Part shown: piece after piece, positions 32,111 to 43,500 of the stretch | How positions within the stretch are numbered: the first letter of the stretch is position 1 | How the letters are laid out: each line of letters opens with the position of its first letter | Assembly: GCF_026151205.1 (NCBI RefSeq) | Contig: NC_087075.1 | Coordinates: forward strand, 12,446,303-12,510,302 | Direction: 5' to 3' | DNA: 64,000 nucleotides | From: Bolinopsis microptera | Taxonomy: Eukaryota > Ctenophora > Tentaculata > Lobata > Bolinopsidae | Program-made: the position numbers and the translations under genes | The notes under the pieces: generated by a model | What the model saw: the letters and a program-made list of their open reading frames with translations, nothing else | The model's database searches: none | Told to the model about the DNA's origin: nothing

Positions 32111-34320
32111 GGACACGTTCATTTGAGTTTGAGGATATTGGTAAACAAAAATAATAGCGTTTTCGACGATAGCGGCTTAATTTTGACATCTATTAACCTA
32201 GCACGTTCAGAAGTTCTGAACATTAGCCACGTAACCCATACTCCCATATGCACTGCTCAGAAAGAAAATCTATTGTTGTTAGGTACTATAATGCTTCAAA
32301 TGTCACATTTTGTGTGACTTAGTTAACTGCAGTTGTCTAATTATCATTCCTTGGTCTAAAATATAGTAGATTAGGTCAATTTAACATTATGATACAACAT
32401 TGGTTAAAGGGCACGGATCGAACGGTTACAAGGCAATATTTGGGTAACTTTGTCACACTCAGAATAATATACCTCTATTCTACTGTGAGGTGTCCTAAAA
32501 AACCCTTAAACTCATTATCTGATGGTTGATCTACCAATCATAGCCCTAAAATATGTTGTTTTGAATAGTTAGCTAATATAATAGGCACTTGGTTATTGGG
32601 AAATGAGGTTAATTCTGTCACAATATATGGAATTTTACATTTTTGCGGATTATTTATATCTGATTTGGTTTGAAAGGCGGGAAAACTTTATATGATGACA
32701 ATGTAGTTGATGCAAGTTAAGATCAGTTGATGTTTACATTGTCACAAAATTGATACGAAATCGTAAATAAGTTAAAAAAACATGAATATAGAATAAAACA
32801 GTCTCTTATAATAATTCTTATAATAACTGATGTGACAAAGTAAACATGTCTTGCCCCTATTTTGAAGATCTATATTCTATAACTCTATTAGAATTCAACA
32901 TTCTTTCAGAAAAAATTGGTAGAATATTGTCCCAGAATATCAGAGCTTAAGTTTGACAATTTTAGGTTAAATTCGTCAAAGTCACTAAAATGTGTCAAAA
33001 TTAACTTTTCCTGCCCTAACAATTTCAAGATAGTGTAAAAATTAGCATAGGCTGCTTTATTATCTATATAGATCAATCCAAACTACAAAAAAATATATGT
33101 TAATGTGATGACGATTACCTAACTCTTATAATAACTGATGTGACAAAGTGAACATGTCTTGCCCCTATTTTGAAGATCTATAACTCCATTAGAATTCAAC
33201 ATTCTTTCAAAAACGATTGGAAGAATATTGTCCAGAACATCAGAGCTCAATTTAACAATTTTAGATTAAATTGTCAAAGAAACTGAAAATGTGACAAAAT
33301 TAACTTTCCCTGCCCCAACAATATCAAGATAGTGTGTTAAAATTGGCATATGATGCTTTATTGCCGATATTAATTGATCCAAACTACGAAAAAGATCTGT
33401 TAATCTGATGACGATTACCTAACTCTTATAATAACTAATGTGACAAAGTAAACATGTCTTGACCCTATTTTGAAGATCTATACCTCTATTAGAATACTAT
33501 GTAACTTATCATCAAAAAAATTTCGATAAACTAGTTATTTTGCCACCAAGGAGCTAACAGAGTAACAGAGTTATAATAATTTTGTTTGTGACGAAATTAC
33601 CCTATTTTTGACCATGTTGCGGTAGTTTAATTGTGACACTGTACATATTACCACCTGATAATGATTTATGTGACTGGTGCATGGTACTAGCAGTGTTGTT
33701 TGATCGATAGTACGCAATATAAGGGGTTTAAGCTGGTATATCATTATTTGTTCAATTTCACACATGTTCAGATATCATAAAGATTATGTGACAAAGTAAA
33801 CTTGGTTGTGCCTTCTGTGTTTCAATTCTTTACGACAATATGATATAATAACAATTCCCAGCACTTCCAGGCCATCAAATAAACCTACATTACTCAGCAT
33901 TGCTTATGAGGGTGCCCTAAACATTCATCACATATTTTCTTTAATGTGTGACAGAGTAAACCTGAGTGCACCATCTAACGAAAAAAACTCGTCAAATATG
34001 TAGGTAATGGTCATATGTACCCATCCAATCAACTGGACACCCAAAATTTGGTCATAAACGGCGGCAAGGGGTCCATATTTACTCCGTCACATGTTTATAG
34101 TGTGACAATGTAACCATTTCCGTGCCGGCCGTATTTAAGCGATATCTTATCACCTGATTAAGATATCGTTATGTGACAAAGTTAGCCCTGAAGGATGAGA
34201 CGATTATCCTAACCATCAAGGGTTTATGTAATTTCATAGTGTGACAAAGTCAACTACACTGTGCCTTTTAATAGGGTCACTTATATTTACCAATATCCTC
34301 AAACTCAAATGAACGTGTCC
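32111..34320. mobile_element. 2.2-kb non-autonomous DNA transposon with 35-bp TIRs
   Basis: GGACACGTTCATTTGAGTTT and the next 15 bases (32111-32145) are repeated inverted at 34286-34320. The flanks show a short ACAT duplication. The interior holds a ~300-bp tandem repeat (see separate entry) and many GTGACAAAGT motifs. No transposase or other long frame is present, so it would have to be mobilised in trans. Confidence 0.75.
32821..33510. repeat. Tandem repeat of about 300 bp, 2.3 copies
   Basis: Units start at 32821, 33128 and 33428 with TAATAACTGATGTGACAAAG and continue through CATGTCTTG and TTTTGAAGATCTATA. The third is truncated. It lies inside the 2.2-kb TIR element. Confidence 0.88.
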
Positions 34321-34391
34321 ACATACAATGTCACAATGACCCTATATAAAAAGAAAAAACTAAACCCTTCAACAACTCAAAGTTTTGAAAA

Positions 34392-34905
34392 TCACCCTTG
34401 GCCTTGCGGCTCCAAGTTCAAATCTAAACTGTCTATATTGACAAAGTTCTTTCTTGCCCCTCTGTCTCCCCGGAGAGAAATCACCGTTGTTCTCAAGATT
34501 TCAAACCGAAGGCGCTTCCTAATATATCCCACAGCATCTGCATACCTTTGACCTGTGTGGTACTCCATCTTACTAGCCAGCTTCTTCACTAGTCTTTCAG
34601 CTTCACCACCCATTCCACCAAACGTCGAGAAAATTAACGGTGTGAAGCTTCCTTTCTCCACTTCGAGAACTCTTGAGTTGTAACATCGTTTTTTCTCATT
34701 TTCATGAAACTGGTACATTGCAGGGATCGATTTGCTTGCATTGGAGGGGGCTGGGGCATGGAATACCCTTACATCAAAATATGCCCTCTCTGAAGCATTC
34801 CAAATCGATCTTGCAGAAATGTCCAGCCTAGCTTGGTCTCCTAGGACTGTTCCCCTTGGCAACTCTAGACCATCAACTGGAAGAAGAACTGGCTGTACTA
34901 GACCG
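34392..34905 (-). mobile_element. RLE-type (R2/NeSL-like) LINE, endonuclease end
   Basis: Minus-strand frame with the features of the C-terminal restriction-like endonuclease of R2-group non-LTR retrotransposons: QARLDISARSIWN then YFDVRVF, giving the D-x(14)-D spacing, followed by FTPLIFSTFGGMGGEAERLV. The preceding zinc-binding part of the same element lies at 35884-36060, separated by other insertions. A decayed fragment without reverse transcriptase domain. Assignment to R2-like is from motif order. Confidence 0.7.
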
Positions 34906-35307
34906 TATGGTATGCAAAAATTAGACCATAAACACTTTGAAAAGGAGCATACAAAACCCATTTTTAATAGACTAAAAATTCTAACGGCTCAAAACTTGTA
35001 CAAATATCACTGCATTTTAGAATTCTCTAAGATTATCAAGTACCACTGCCCCTACTCCCTTTATGAGGCCATCAACATTTCAAACCGTGCAACGAGTCTA
35101 ACTGTTATTCTTCTAAATAAATCAAATACCTTTTTGTTTAATGCAGCCAAGCTTTGGAACACAGTTCATAAAAAAATTTTAACTTCAAGCAATTGCCTAG
35201 AAACTTCCATTAACTTGATAAAATTGAGAACCAAAGCACTATTAGTACAATCACAGGCAGCTGACTTAAAAGATACCTGGACTCCAACCAATTTTAAATT
35301 GCAGTAA
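34906..35307 (+). mobile_element. LINE reverse-transcriptase C-terminal fragment (plus strand)
   Basis: An open frame with the post-RT region typical of Jockey/CR1/RTE-like LINEs: FNRLKILTAQNLYKYHCILE, RATSLTV and FNAAKLWNTV. It ends at a TAA at 35307. It lacks the RT catalytic domain (5' truncated), and its start interrupts the minus-strand R2-like element. Confidence 0.65.
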
Positions 35308-35592
35308 TTAAATTGCACATGCAGCAGCACACACCTAATATTACTATCATGATTGAACTATAAGCTGATAAGCTTTCAGATCCATTTTTAACCACTTGAT
35401 GTAATGTTTTTAATAATTAAATATTTTATTTTACAAATTTATATCAGATCGAACCTATATTTGATAATCGAACCTATATTCGATAATCAAACCTGTATTC
35501 GATAGTTAAATTTATGCGATAAATTGATATTGATATTATTATTGTTGAATGAAGTTAACTCCTGAGATAAATTTTATTAATTTTTTAACAAA
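35308..35592. other. Probable 3' tail of the plus-strand LINE
   Basis: AT-rich, with three tandem copies of about 20 bp near 35453-35515 (ATCGAACCTATATTCGATA and variants), such as are found at LINE 3' ends. Confidence 0.4.
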
Positions 35593-35777
35593 GGGACTTG
35601 GAGTATAAACGACCAAGTTCGCATAAATGCCTACCCAACCAAGAATTTAGGAGTCAAGGGTGGGTGCGTAAACTTTACGGTCTGCACTCTCCGATCCTGT
35701 ATCACCCTGGATTCTTTTTGACGTATTTTTGTATTAGGTATATACCTTCTATCCATTCTCTTGCTACTCCAAGTCCC
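35593..35777. mobile_element. Possible MITE with 13-bp inverted ends
   Basis: GGGACTTGGAGTA at 35593-35605 and its complement TACTCCAAGTCCC at 35765-35777 enclose 185 bp without coding capacity. No clear target duplication, so low confidence. Confidence 0.4.
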
Positions 35778-35883
35778 CTAAGATATCTGGTAAAAAGGTC
35801 CTGCTAGTTATATATAAAATATATTTATGTTTGCTTTAATTGATACTAAATAAAATTGTTGTTTTCTTGAAATTGTTGTTTTC

Positions 35884-36060
35884 TTGGCTCAGTCTGCACA
35901 TCCTTGCATTTCACAGTTCTCATTAGTTCTGCAAAAGTGTCTCTCAACGAGTTGTGCCGCAGTGACACATATCCACCAAGTTTGCAGATGAGCGCATGGT
36001 TTGCTGAATATTTCTGGCCACACGTACATGTTTTAGGGCAATCCTTAGGTTCAAGTTATA
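35884..36060 (-). mobile_element. RLE-type LINE, CCHC/RHN segment
   Basis: Minus-strand frame CPKTCTCGQKYSANHALICK followed by LGGYVSLRHNSLRD: a C-x-C-x(7)-H-x(4)-C cluster and an RHN motif, the usual order just before the endonuclease of R2/NeSL-type LINEs. The continuation of this protein is at 34905 and below. Confidence 0.7.
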
Positions 36061-36456
36061 TCTGAGTGCTATTGCGTCTTATGCATAATTTTCAAATAAA
36101 AATGTTCAAAATATTCTTAAAAACATTTACATTTTAGTCAATTATTTGATTTACGATGCCAACCCTTTCAAATCATTGCTTTGCATAAGCAACCATTTGG
36201 TTAATTGACGATGTCAATTCTTCGCAGCTCGGCGAGGCACAAAAGCGCATTTTGCCGATCTAGCGAAAGAAGCCTCATTGAGTGCGCGGCGCGGCACAGT
36301 TAACGCTTCGCGCTACATACAACCATTTGGCATTATATTTATTTGTCGAAGTGCGAAGTGAAGCGGGATTAACCAGGTGCGTATTTTATATATATATAGC
36401 TTTAATCAAAGAATTTGCGCTAAAAAGTGCTATGGAGTAACGTGTAACGCGCACTT

Positions 36457-36586
36457 GTATGTAAATTAAATTCATTTTATGTTGGTTGTTTAGGCCAATA
36501 GATTTAAAATATTTTTAAAACTTTAGTAGATATATTTTTGATGATGTGTGATGATGTTTGTGTCATTATGTTTTGATTTGATTTGA
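36457..36586 (+). mobile_element. Solo LINE 3' end, plus orientation
   Basis: About 130 bp matching in inverted orientation the 3' UTR of the minus-strand LINE at 37442-37590, and ending in the same TTTGATTTGATTT tail. A severely 5'-truncated insertion of the same CR1/L2-like family. Confidence 0.78.
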
Positions 36587-36820
36587 TTTTTTATACTATA
36601 CTCCAAAAGATTTTAAACTGAGCTACCACCTTTGTCCTTGGTCATTGCATTTCATATTTTTAGGGTTGCCAAGATATGATTGTTTTCAATAGCATTTTCT
36701 TGACTTGTGAAACAAACGCGCCCGCAGTGGCGCGAAAGCATTCACATAGCCAAGTGCCTACGCGTACTGCGTGACGCGCTTGTTTCACAAGTAGGATAGA
36801 TCTTTGCCGCCTCCGGCGGT

Positions 36821-37101
36821 CACGCGCTACTGCAAGCGAGAGGGCTCTGGTTAGAGCAAGCGAAAGCACATGGTTAGGTGAAACAAGCGCCCATCCCTGA
36901 CTTGCGCGGAAATTTTCGGCCATGGGCTTTTTCTTTTAAAATAAACTATTAAACAAAGTACAAAGTAAACTATCGATAAGTTGTAAAATTGAAAATTTCA
37001 TTGCAGCTTTTTAAAAAAATTGACGTTATCTATATTTTATTTATTTATTATTTATTTTTTCGCTTGCTCTAACCAGAGCCTTTTCGCTTGCAGTAGCGCG
37101 C
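36821..37101. repeat. Inverted repeat (41-bp arms), possible foldback element
   Basis: GCGCTACTGCAAGCGAGAGG and following bases at 36823-36863 recur inverted at 37061-37101, with AAGCGA and GGCTCTGGTTAGAGCAAGCG conserved. Related GC-rich pieces (CTAACCAGAGCC) occur near 4096, so this is a dispersed family. Confidence 0.6.
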
Positions 37102-37163
37102 TTGCTTTATTCAGAGCCCTTGCGTTTGCAGTGGCATCTTAACATAAGCTGAAATGTAACAAG

Positions 37164-38400
37164 ATGAAAAGAGGGGGAAGCAAAGGAAAAGGAAATGATG
37201 CAGGGGGACAAAAAAAAGAAATAAGAGAGGAGACAAACCATCTGCTGAGGTCTGACAACGTTGTGGGAAAAGAACTGAACATCATCAACGATGATATTTG
37301 TGGAGAAATGGACAGCGAAATATTTATGGCTCCAACTGTTTATAAAAAGCATCTGGCACTCCGGCTTGTGGAAGCAATAGACCTCGTTCGACCGCATGAA
37401 TGCCAGATTGCTGAAATGGAAGAGATCATATATTTCTTGAAGACGGAAATCAAAATAAAATCAAATCAAAATATAATGACACAAACATCATCGCACATCT
37501 AATCATCAAAAATATATCTACTAAAGTTTAAAAACTATCTTAAATCTATTGGCCTAAACAACCAAGTTAAAATGAATCTAATTTACATACGTTTTTTAGC
37601 AACATGAGGATTCCACACAAGATATTCATTGTGCTTCTCTTTATTAGTAGCATAATTTAATCCCTCGATCTTTCCTAATACTTCGTCCGAAACATGCCAA
37701 AAATGACTATCATTTACAGATCCGTTTAAAATAGTCTCTTTTTTGAAAGCCTCTAATCTTATTTTAAAACTTAACACAGTCCCACAATTCTTGACATCCG
37801 AGGGGAGTTTGTTCCAATATGGTCTCACCCTCTCCGGAAGAAAAGAACTGTGGACTTTCTTTATTTTACTGCTACTTTTACTGTATCTACTGTTTGACCA
37901 AACCACTTATCATTTTATAAGATTCAATGAGATCCCCACGTATTCCCTGCTCTGCCAGCGTTGTTAAATTGAGGATTTCCAGTCGACGACTGTATGGAAG
38001 AGTACCCACCTCGTCAATCAGACGGGTAAACCGCCTCTACACTGGACGCTCTCCAGCTCCAAGATGATCCCCCAACTTCCATGAGCCGCAACCGGACTCG
38101 ACAATTGACCACAATACTCTAAATGGGGTCTTATCAAAGCTTTGTAAATGGATATCATCACAGATTTTTCCCTGATAATCAGTCTGCTAGCGGAAGCGCT
38201 AGCAGACAACGATAAGGTGATCAGGCTGCAGAGCCAGCTGCTTGTGCAGAAGGACAAAGAACTACAGTTGTTTAAGACATCGGTTAAGGAGACATGACAG
38301 TGCAAACAACGGTGGAGTCTGGGATTCAGAACTACAGTGCAGCTGTACAACAGAGCAGTGCAAGTGATACGGTCTGCAACAGTAACATCCTGACACTCAC
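37164..38400 (+). pseudogene. LINE ORF1-like coiled-coil gene split by another LINE
   Basis: 37164-37453 encodes a basic start and APTVYKKHLALRLVEAIDLV, ending in FLKTEI. 38183-38297 continues it in phase with LLAEALADNDKVIRLQSQLL and KDKELQLFKTSVKET. A frameshift then leads into QTTVESGIQNYSAAVQQ. This acidic coiled-coil design is common in LINE ORF1-type proteins. It is interrupted by the minus-strand LINE at about 37450-38178 and is non-functional. Confidence 0.6.
37450..38178 (-). mobile_element. CR1/L2-like LINE 3' end, minus strand
   Basis: Decoded on the minus strand: MISIYKALIRPHLEYCGQLS, LELESVQ, then RRLEILNLTTLAEQGIRGDL and ESYKMISG, then RPYWNKLPSDVKNCGTVLSF with FKIRLEAF, the canonical C-terminus of CR1/L2/Jockey-like LINE reverse transcriptases, with frameshifts. 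The 3' UTR ends in AAATCAAATCAAAA (TTTGATT tail). AATCA borders both ends and the host frame joins across it, so a short target duplication is visible. 5' truncated; no catalytic RT domain. Confidence 0.85.
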
Positions 38401-39103
38401 AGCTATAATTTTAATCATTGAATCAGTATTTTTATCTATTAACTTATTACATATTTGTGCTCTGCTTTAGCATCACTTGACTATTAAAGTTCAGGCCATG
38501 ACCTTATAGCCATAAAACTTGTGTTTTGTAAGTTGTCTTCAGTACTTGTTTCACTGACCCACGCTTTATAGCATAATTTATACATTTCGGCCCATTTTAT
38601 ATGTTTGTTCGATTTGCTGTACATTTGTATATATTTTGCTATTTTGTGAAAGTTTAAAATCAAAAAAAAAAATCATTATGTATAGCGCAATTAACAACAG
38701 TATATAATAACGTTGCCTTACACAAATAATGTTGAGTTTCGTGACTATTGAAAATGTAGGTTGAAACCTTCTATGAGGGCAATTCTATTGATTTATACAT
38801 TAAATTAAATTACAATGAGATAGGCAGAATGACTGGGGCTAGTTGAGCTGGCGATGAGCATAATTGAGACCAAATATTCTTCAAATAATTTACAGCACAT
38901 TGTTCACATTGAAACACATTGTGTGTACAATCTAAAGTGACTTAATTTCAATCTGAGGAATTACAATCCAGCTCATGGAAAATTATACACACATTTTACC
39001 TACATCAAGAATTGTAAATTAAATTTGCAAATGGAAAGTTCAATCCATGTACCATGATGATAATATCCAGTTGTCATCCTAGGATGTCATACACATAGTT
39101 ACA
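38401..39103. other. Intergenic, no gene recognised
   Basis: AT-rich, short frames only. The last bases before 39104 (GTTACAG) could serve as an acceptor for the HMG-box exon. Confidence 0.4.
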
Positions 39104-39452
39104 GCTACCAATACCTCCTGAGAGGCCAAAGATGCCTTATTTGAGATTCTGCAATCAAGCTTGGAAAGCAATGAAGGAGGATAATCCTAAATTAAAGTTT
39201 GGTGAGATTGGTAAGATGATCGGACAGAAATGGACAAGTTTGGATGATGAAGAAAAACAAAAATATATCGATCCATATGAAGCTGAAAGGGTAGAGTATC
39301 GCAAAGCTTCTGCAGTATACCTTCAGTCTCCTCAATATCAGGCTTATCTTGCAGCTAAAGAAAAAAGAAAAGTTCAGGTCGAAAATGCACAAAAGAAAAC
39401 AGTTACTGGTAAAAGAGAGACCAGGAGTAAAAAAATTTATTCAAGATTTTGA
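39104..39452 (+). CDS. SMARCE1 (BAF57)-like HMG-box fragment or small gene
   Basis: The frame runs from a possible acceptor (TTACAG, to 39103) through PPERPKMPYLRF to a stop at 39452. MPYLRFCNQAWKAMKEDNPK, FGEIGKMIGQKW, DDEEKQKYIDPYEAERVEY and SPQYQAYLAAK follow the HMG box of SMARCE1, a DNA-binding subunit of BAF chromatin remodellers, closely, including the conserved continuation after the box. The protein stops ~25 residues later, without the long coiled-coil and acidic C-terminus of true SMARCE1 (~400 aa). So this is a truncated duplicate, a retrocopy piece, or one exon of a gene I could not complete. The frame itself is intact. It lies 1 kb upstream of the CstF-50-module gene, on the same strand. 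Confidence 0.7.
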
Positions 39453-40519
39453 AATTGTACACGAATAAGTTTGTAAAGACTATAGACTAGATTGTAAGCA
39501 ATTTTCGTTATGGTTGCGAACCAAACGAGTTTTTTATTTGACTTGTGATATTACACATTACACAGTTGAATTTTTATGACATTATTAAATTATTTTACCT
39601 TTTTAACATTAAAATTTCATCTTATGACATCCAATTAATTAAACCTATTTTTATTTATTAAATTCTTAAAATATAGTTCAGTAACATTAAACAGTTTTCT
39701 GAATACTGCAGTAGTAACTAATAAGGCTCAGATATTTCTTGGAAAGTGACCCATATTTTTGATTAATGACATTGAACAACCTTTCAGCTCAAATATAAGA
39801 TTGGAATCATGTGCCCCATATTCATTTTCAATGCATGACTTGTCATTTACATTTTACGTACAGTGCCATTTTCCACAAAGCTATCGTGTGAAACTTACAG
39901 AATGCTTGTTGCATTAAAATGTGAATGACAATTACAAGTCATTCACATTTTACATACACCATTTTCAACATAGCTATTGTGTGAATGTTACAGAAAGCTT
40001 GCCTCATTGAATTTAATTGTACTGGCTTTAATTTTACTGGCTTACAAATTTGAACCTTTCCCCCTTGGACATTTTTATTGAATCTTTTGCAAGATATATA
40101 AAGGTCATGCTGTAATTATGATGATATTTTCAAAAGAATGAATAAAAATTATCAAGGGGGAAAGGTACAAATCTGTAAGCCAGTACAATTAATCCATAAC
40201 GTTAATTAACTTTCTATTTATTCAATGAAGAATGTACATTTAAATGATAAAATATGATTCTTTATAATTATGGCTAGTATAGTATATAATAATAGTGGTA
40301 ATTTTCATTTAAATTTAATGAAGATTTATATCACTATTTTAATCAAAATTGGCATTAAGGGTTGGCTTATATAAGTCAATTAGGGCAAATATTATCCAAA
40401 TTTATAACTGAGTCTTGTGATCGAAAGCTGATTTACTTCGATGTTATGAAGCTTACATTATATATATTCAAAACTTACATTATATTTAATTCAGTTAAGG
40501 TAATTGCTTGTATGTCAAC
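39453..40519. other. Intergenic with small repeats
   Basis: Holds a ~70-bp diverged direct duplication (39837-39908 and 39936-40000, both containing TTACAGAA.GCTTG) and an inverted repeat: 40038-40082 against 40141-40193, with GGCTTACAAATTTGAACCTT in the left arm and a ~60-bp loop. No gene seen. Confidence 0.55.
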
Positions 40520-43500
40520 ATGCGGATACTCTCTCCAGAGAAGAAATATCTCTACTACCTGATGATAAGGTGAGTGTAAAACTGGTGTAAAACTGGTGTA
40601 ACACTCTATCAAATAACGGAGTAGTTCGCTGTTTATTAGTCTCATGATTGAAATACTGATATCTGGATATTATCCGGTTGGAAGAGACAAGGACAAGTGA
40701 AACAAGGAAGTTAGGAGTAAGGGCAAATTTTCGGCGTCAACGCCATCTTCAGGCTCAAATTATTTGTAATATAGTAGTGTTGAAAGTATTAAAGTGGTGT
40801 AACACTGGTGCAGTGTGACACTGGTGTGACACTGGTGTGACACTGGTATAAAAATGGTGTGACACTGGTGTGACACTGGTGTGACACTGGTGTAACACTG
40901 GTGTAACGCTGGCATGGTGTGACACTATTTTTAAAATGTGGAATTACAACTGTTCAGTTTTATTGATAAGTTATCAACGATTCAGTTTGGCAGTAGCTAA
41001 ATATTATTGAAAATTATGCACTTATAATATGGTTTTTAAAATCATTTTATTTGATATAATTATCAAGCCAATTTTCAGCCAGTTGCACGAAGATGGATAT
41101 ACTCAACAAGCTCTTCAGCTTGAAGTCTCCACAATCCATAGTTCTGGTGCTGTCAAAGCAAGTGACAAGCTAAGCCGCTTATTCTCCTCATGTTTATCAA
41201 GCGTTACTGAGGCAACTGCTCATTTCAGTTCCAATAAAGGTGAGATTTATTTTACTCTGGCTCGAAAAAAGTAACATGCAAGTTTTACCCCCTGCCTGTA
41301 GCTTAAAGTTTAGCACTGATTCGAATGATCTGACTTCAACTTAGATTTTGTTTTAATACCAATATTCAATATTATGTAGCAAGTTGAAGTAAAACATCTT
41401 CAAAATGATCTATTATACGGGGTGGGCCAAAAGTCAGTGTGCAAACGTTGGCCTTAATAGCTCAGTCACTGAGTGCCCAATTGAAATACTTCCTTCTGGT
41501 ATGACTTAGTACCACCACTGGTTCGAGGAATTTGTCAACTCGAAAAATATTCGCGTTCATTTTTTTCAAATGGAGGTTCATCTTCACATTTATTTGATAG
41601 TTTGGATAGTCGGATCAAGCTAAATGTTATTGAATAGTGTTTGGCCATTAGAATTACGTTTGTCCTGAAAGAATTAGAACTGTAGCTTCTCAGATGACCG
41701 AGATATGAAGCATAACGAGTTTATTCATTACGTGTGATCAGGTGATTGGTTTACCTAATCACGTGATAAGGTGACCCCGTTAACTACCCCGTTAAACATT
41801 ATGGGAATTGTTAAGGGTGCCCAATTAAGGTGTCGTGTCACGGTGTCACATAATCACCCAGTCAATTTTGTTAACGAGATACTCAAAATGCTTGATAACT
41901 TCGTCATTTCTAATCCGTTTTGCCTCATGTTTTCAGATCATATGCAACATTTGATAATCTACCGTCTCTGAAAAAATTAGGCGTTCAGCATGTTCAGAGA
42001 AAACAATATAGGTGTTTTAATATTGAATGGACGTGGTCTAAAATATTCGAATTTTCAAATTTTGACGACGGAATCCTCGAACCAGTAAGTACAGTATGTA
42101 CAGTAAGTACTGTATGCCATCTGCAAAGCAACAGCTCTCAAATATAAAACACGGCGGAGGTATAAGACCCAACGTTTGCACACTGACTTTTGGCCCACCC
42201 TGTATTATATTTATAATCAACTGGAAAATTATTTTCTAAAATAGTCTAAGATTCTTACAAAGTACCAACAGACGAATCCTTTCAGGTACTACCTTGACTG
42301 TAAGTGGCCGAAAAAGGCACAATATGTCCGGGGCTAATATAAGAGCAGCCAACCTTGCAAACCTAGCAAAACGAAGGCGCACTGCAGGTACCATTGATTC
42401 AACCAGCATATTCCAAGATTCGATCAAGAAATGTGTCAAGTTGGTAACAAATGACCTGCAAAAAGCAACATCGGATATAAGTTCAATATCTCCCGGACCA
42501 AGTCCCCTGTCAAAATCAGGAGCCCTCTCACCTAAACAGATGGTTCAAAGGAGTGCCTTGAATAATTCCAAACTGCAGAAAAGTCCTGCAGCTCGCCAGC
42601 TTTTTTCCAATCCATCATCATCCAAAGCTCCTTTATCCAGCAACAACCCAAGAACCGTGCCGACTGTGTCTAATTCGTTTTTGAAAGGAATAAGTCTGTT
42701 TAAGACCTCTAAGCTACCATCGGTAACACCATACAACGCTCCTCAGTCAGCAAGTGGAAAATCTCCCATTCAGCCAGTGAGCCCTCGATCTGTCACCGCT
42801 CAAATACTTCAGCAACAACGCATGACGTCAGACTCCGCTGCTGTTGTTAGAGTTACTAAAACCAACGACCCTGTAATAATTGATGTTGAGGCTCCGTCAA
42901 CCTCTAAATCATCGAATGCAAGTGGTCTGCAGTTGACCCAGCCTAGATCTGCTCCACTACAATCGGCCCAAGGTATTCCTCTACCGAAGCCACAAGCCCT
43001 AACAAAACCACAACAACAGTACCCTCTCCAGATAGGCAGCTCCCACATTAAACCTGTTCTCACTGTTGGAAACACCAATGCATCGGCTCTCAAATCGCTA
43101 GTTAACAAGATATCCAAAAGGCCAGTGTTGTCCATCCAAAAAAGGCCAATGCCGCCCACCATTTCTCAACAGAAATCGAAATCACCCCCACAAGTGGTCG
43201 TGATAGATGGTCCCAGTCCTGTTAAAACGACAAGTGTGCCCACCTCTACCCTGGTAACAACCTCACTTCAAAGGAGGTCGTTGGCTCCCGAACTGACCTC
43301 CCAACCTCCAACCAGTCAGATAGCACCAACAACAACAACCTCCTCATTGAGCACACCTCCCAACCCCTCCCAACCCATCAACGTGTCGGCTACTTTAAGT
43401 GCCCTTGGTTTGCAGCCGTCCCGTCAGCCAGCTAAAGGTCCCTCCAGTCCTGTTCCAGCACGATCTGCTCCATCCTCCCCTGTTCCCGCTCTATCCCACC

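Noticed and set aside
34392-34961. Host gene on the minus strand (189 codons)
   Set aside because: Motif order is that of an R2-like LINE endonuclease, and the start of the frame runs into another element.
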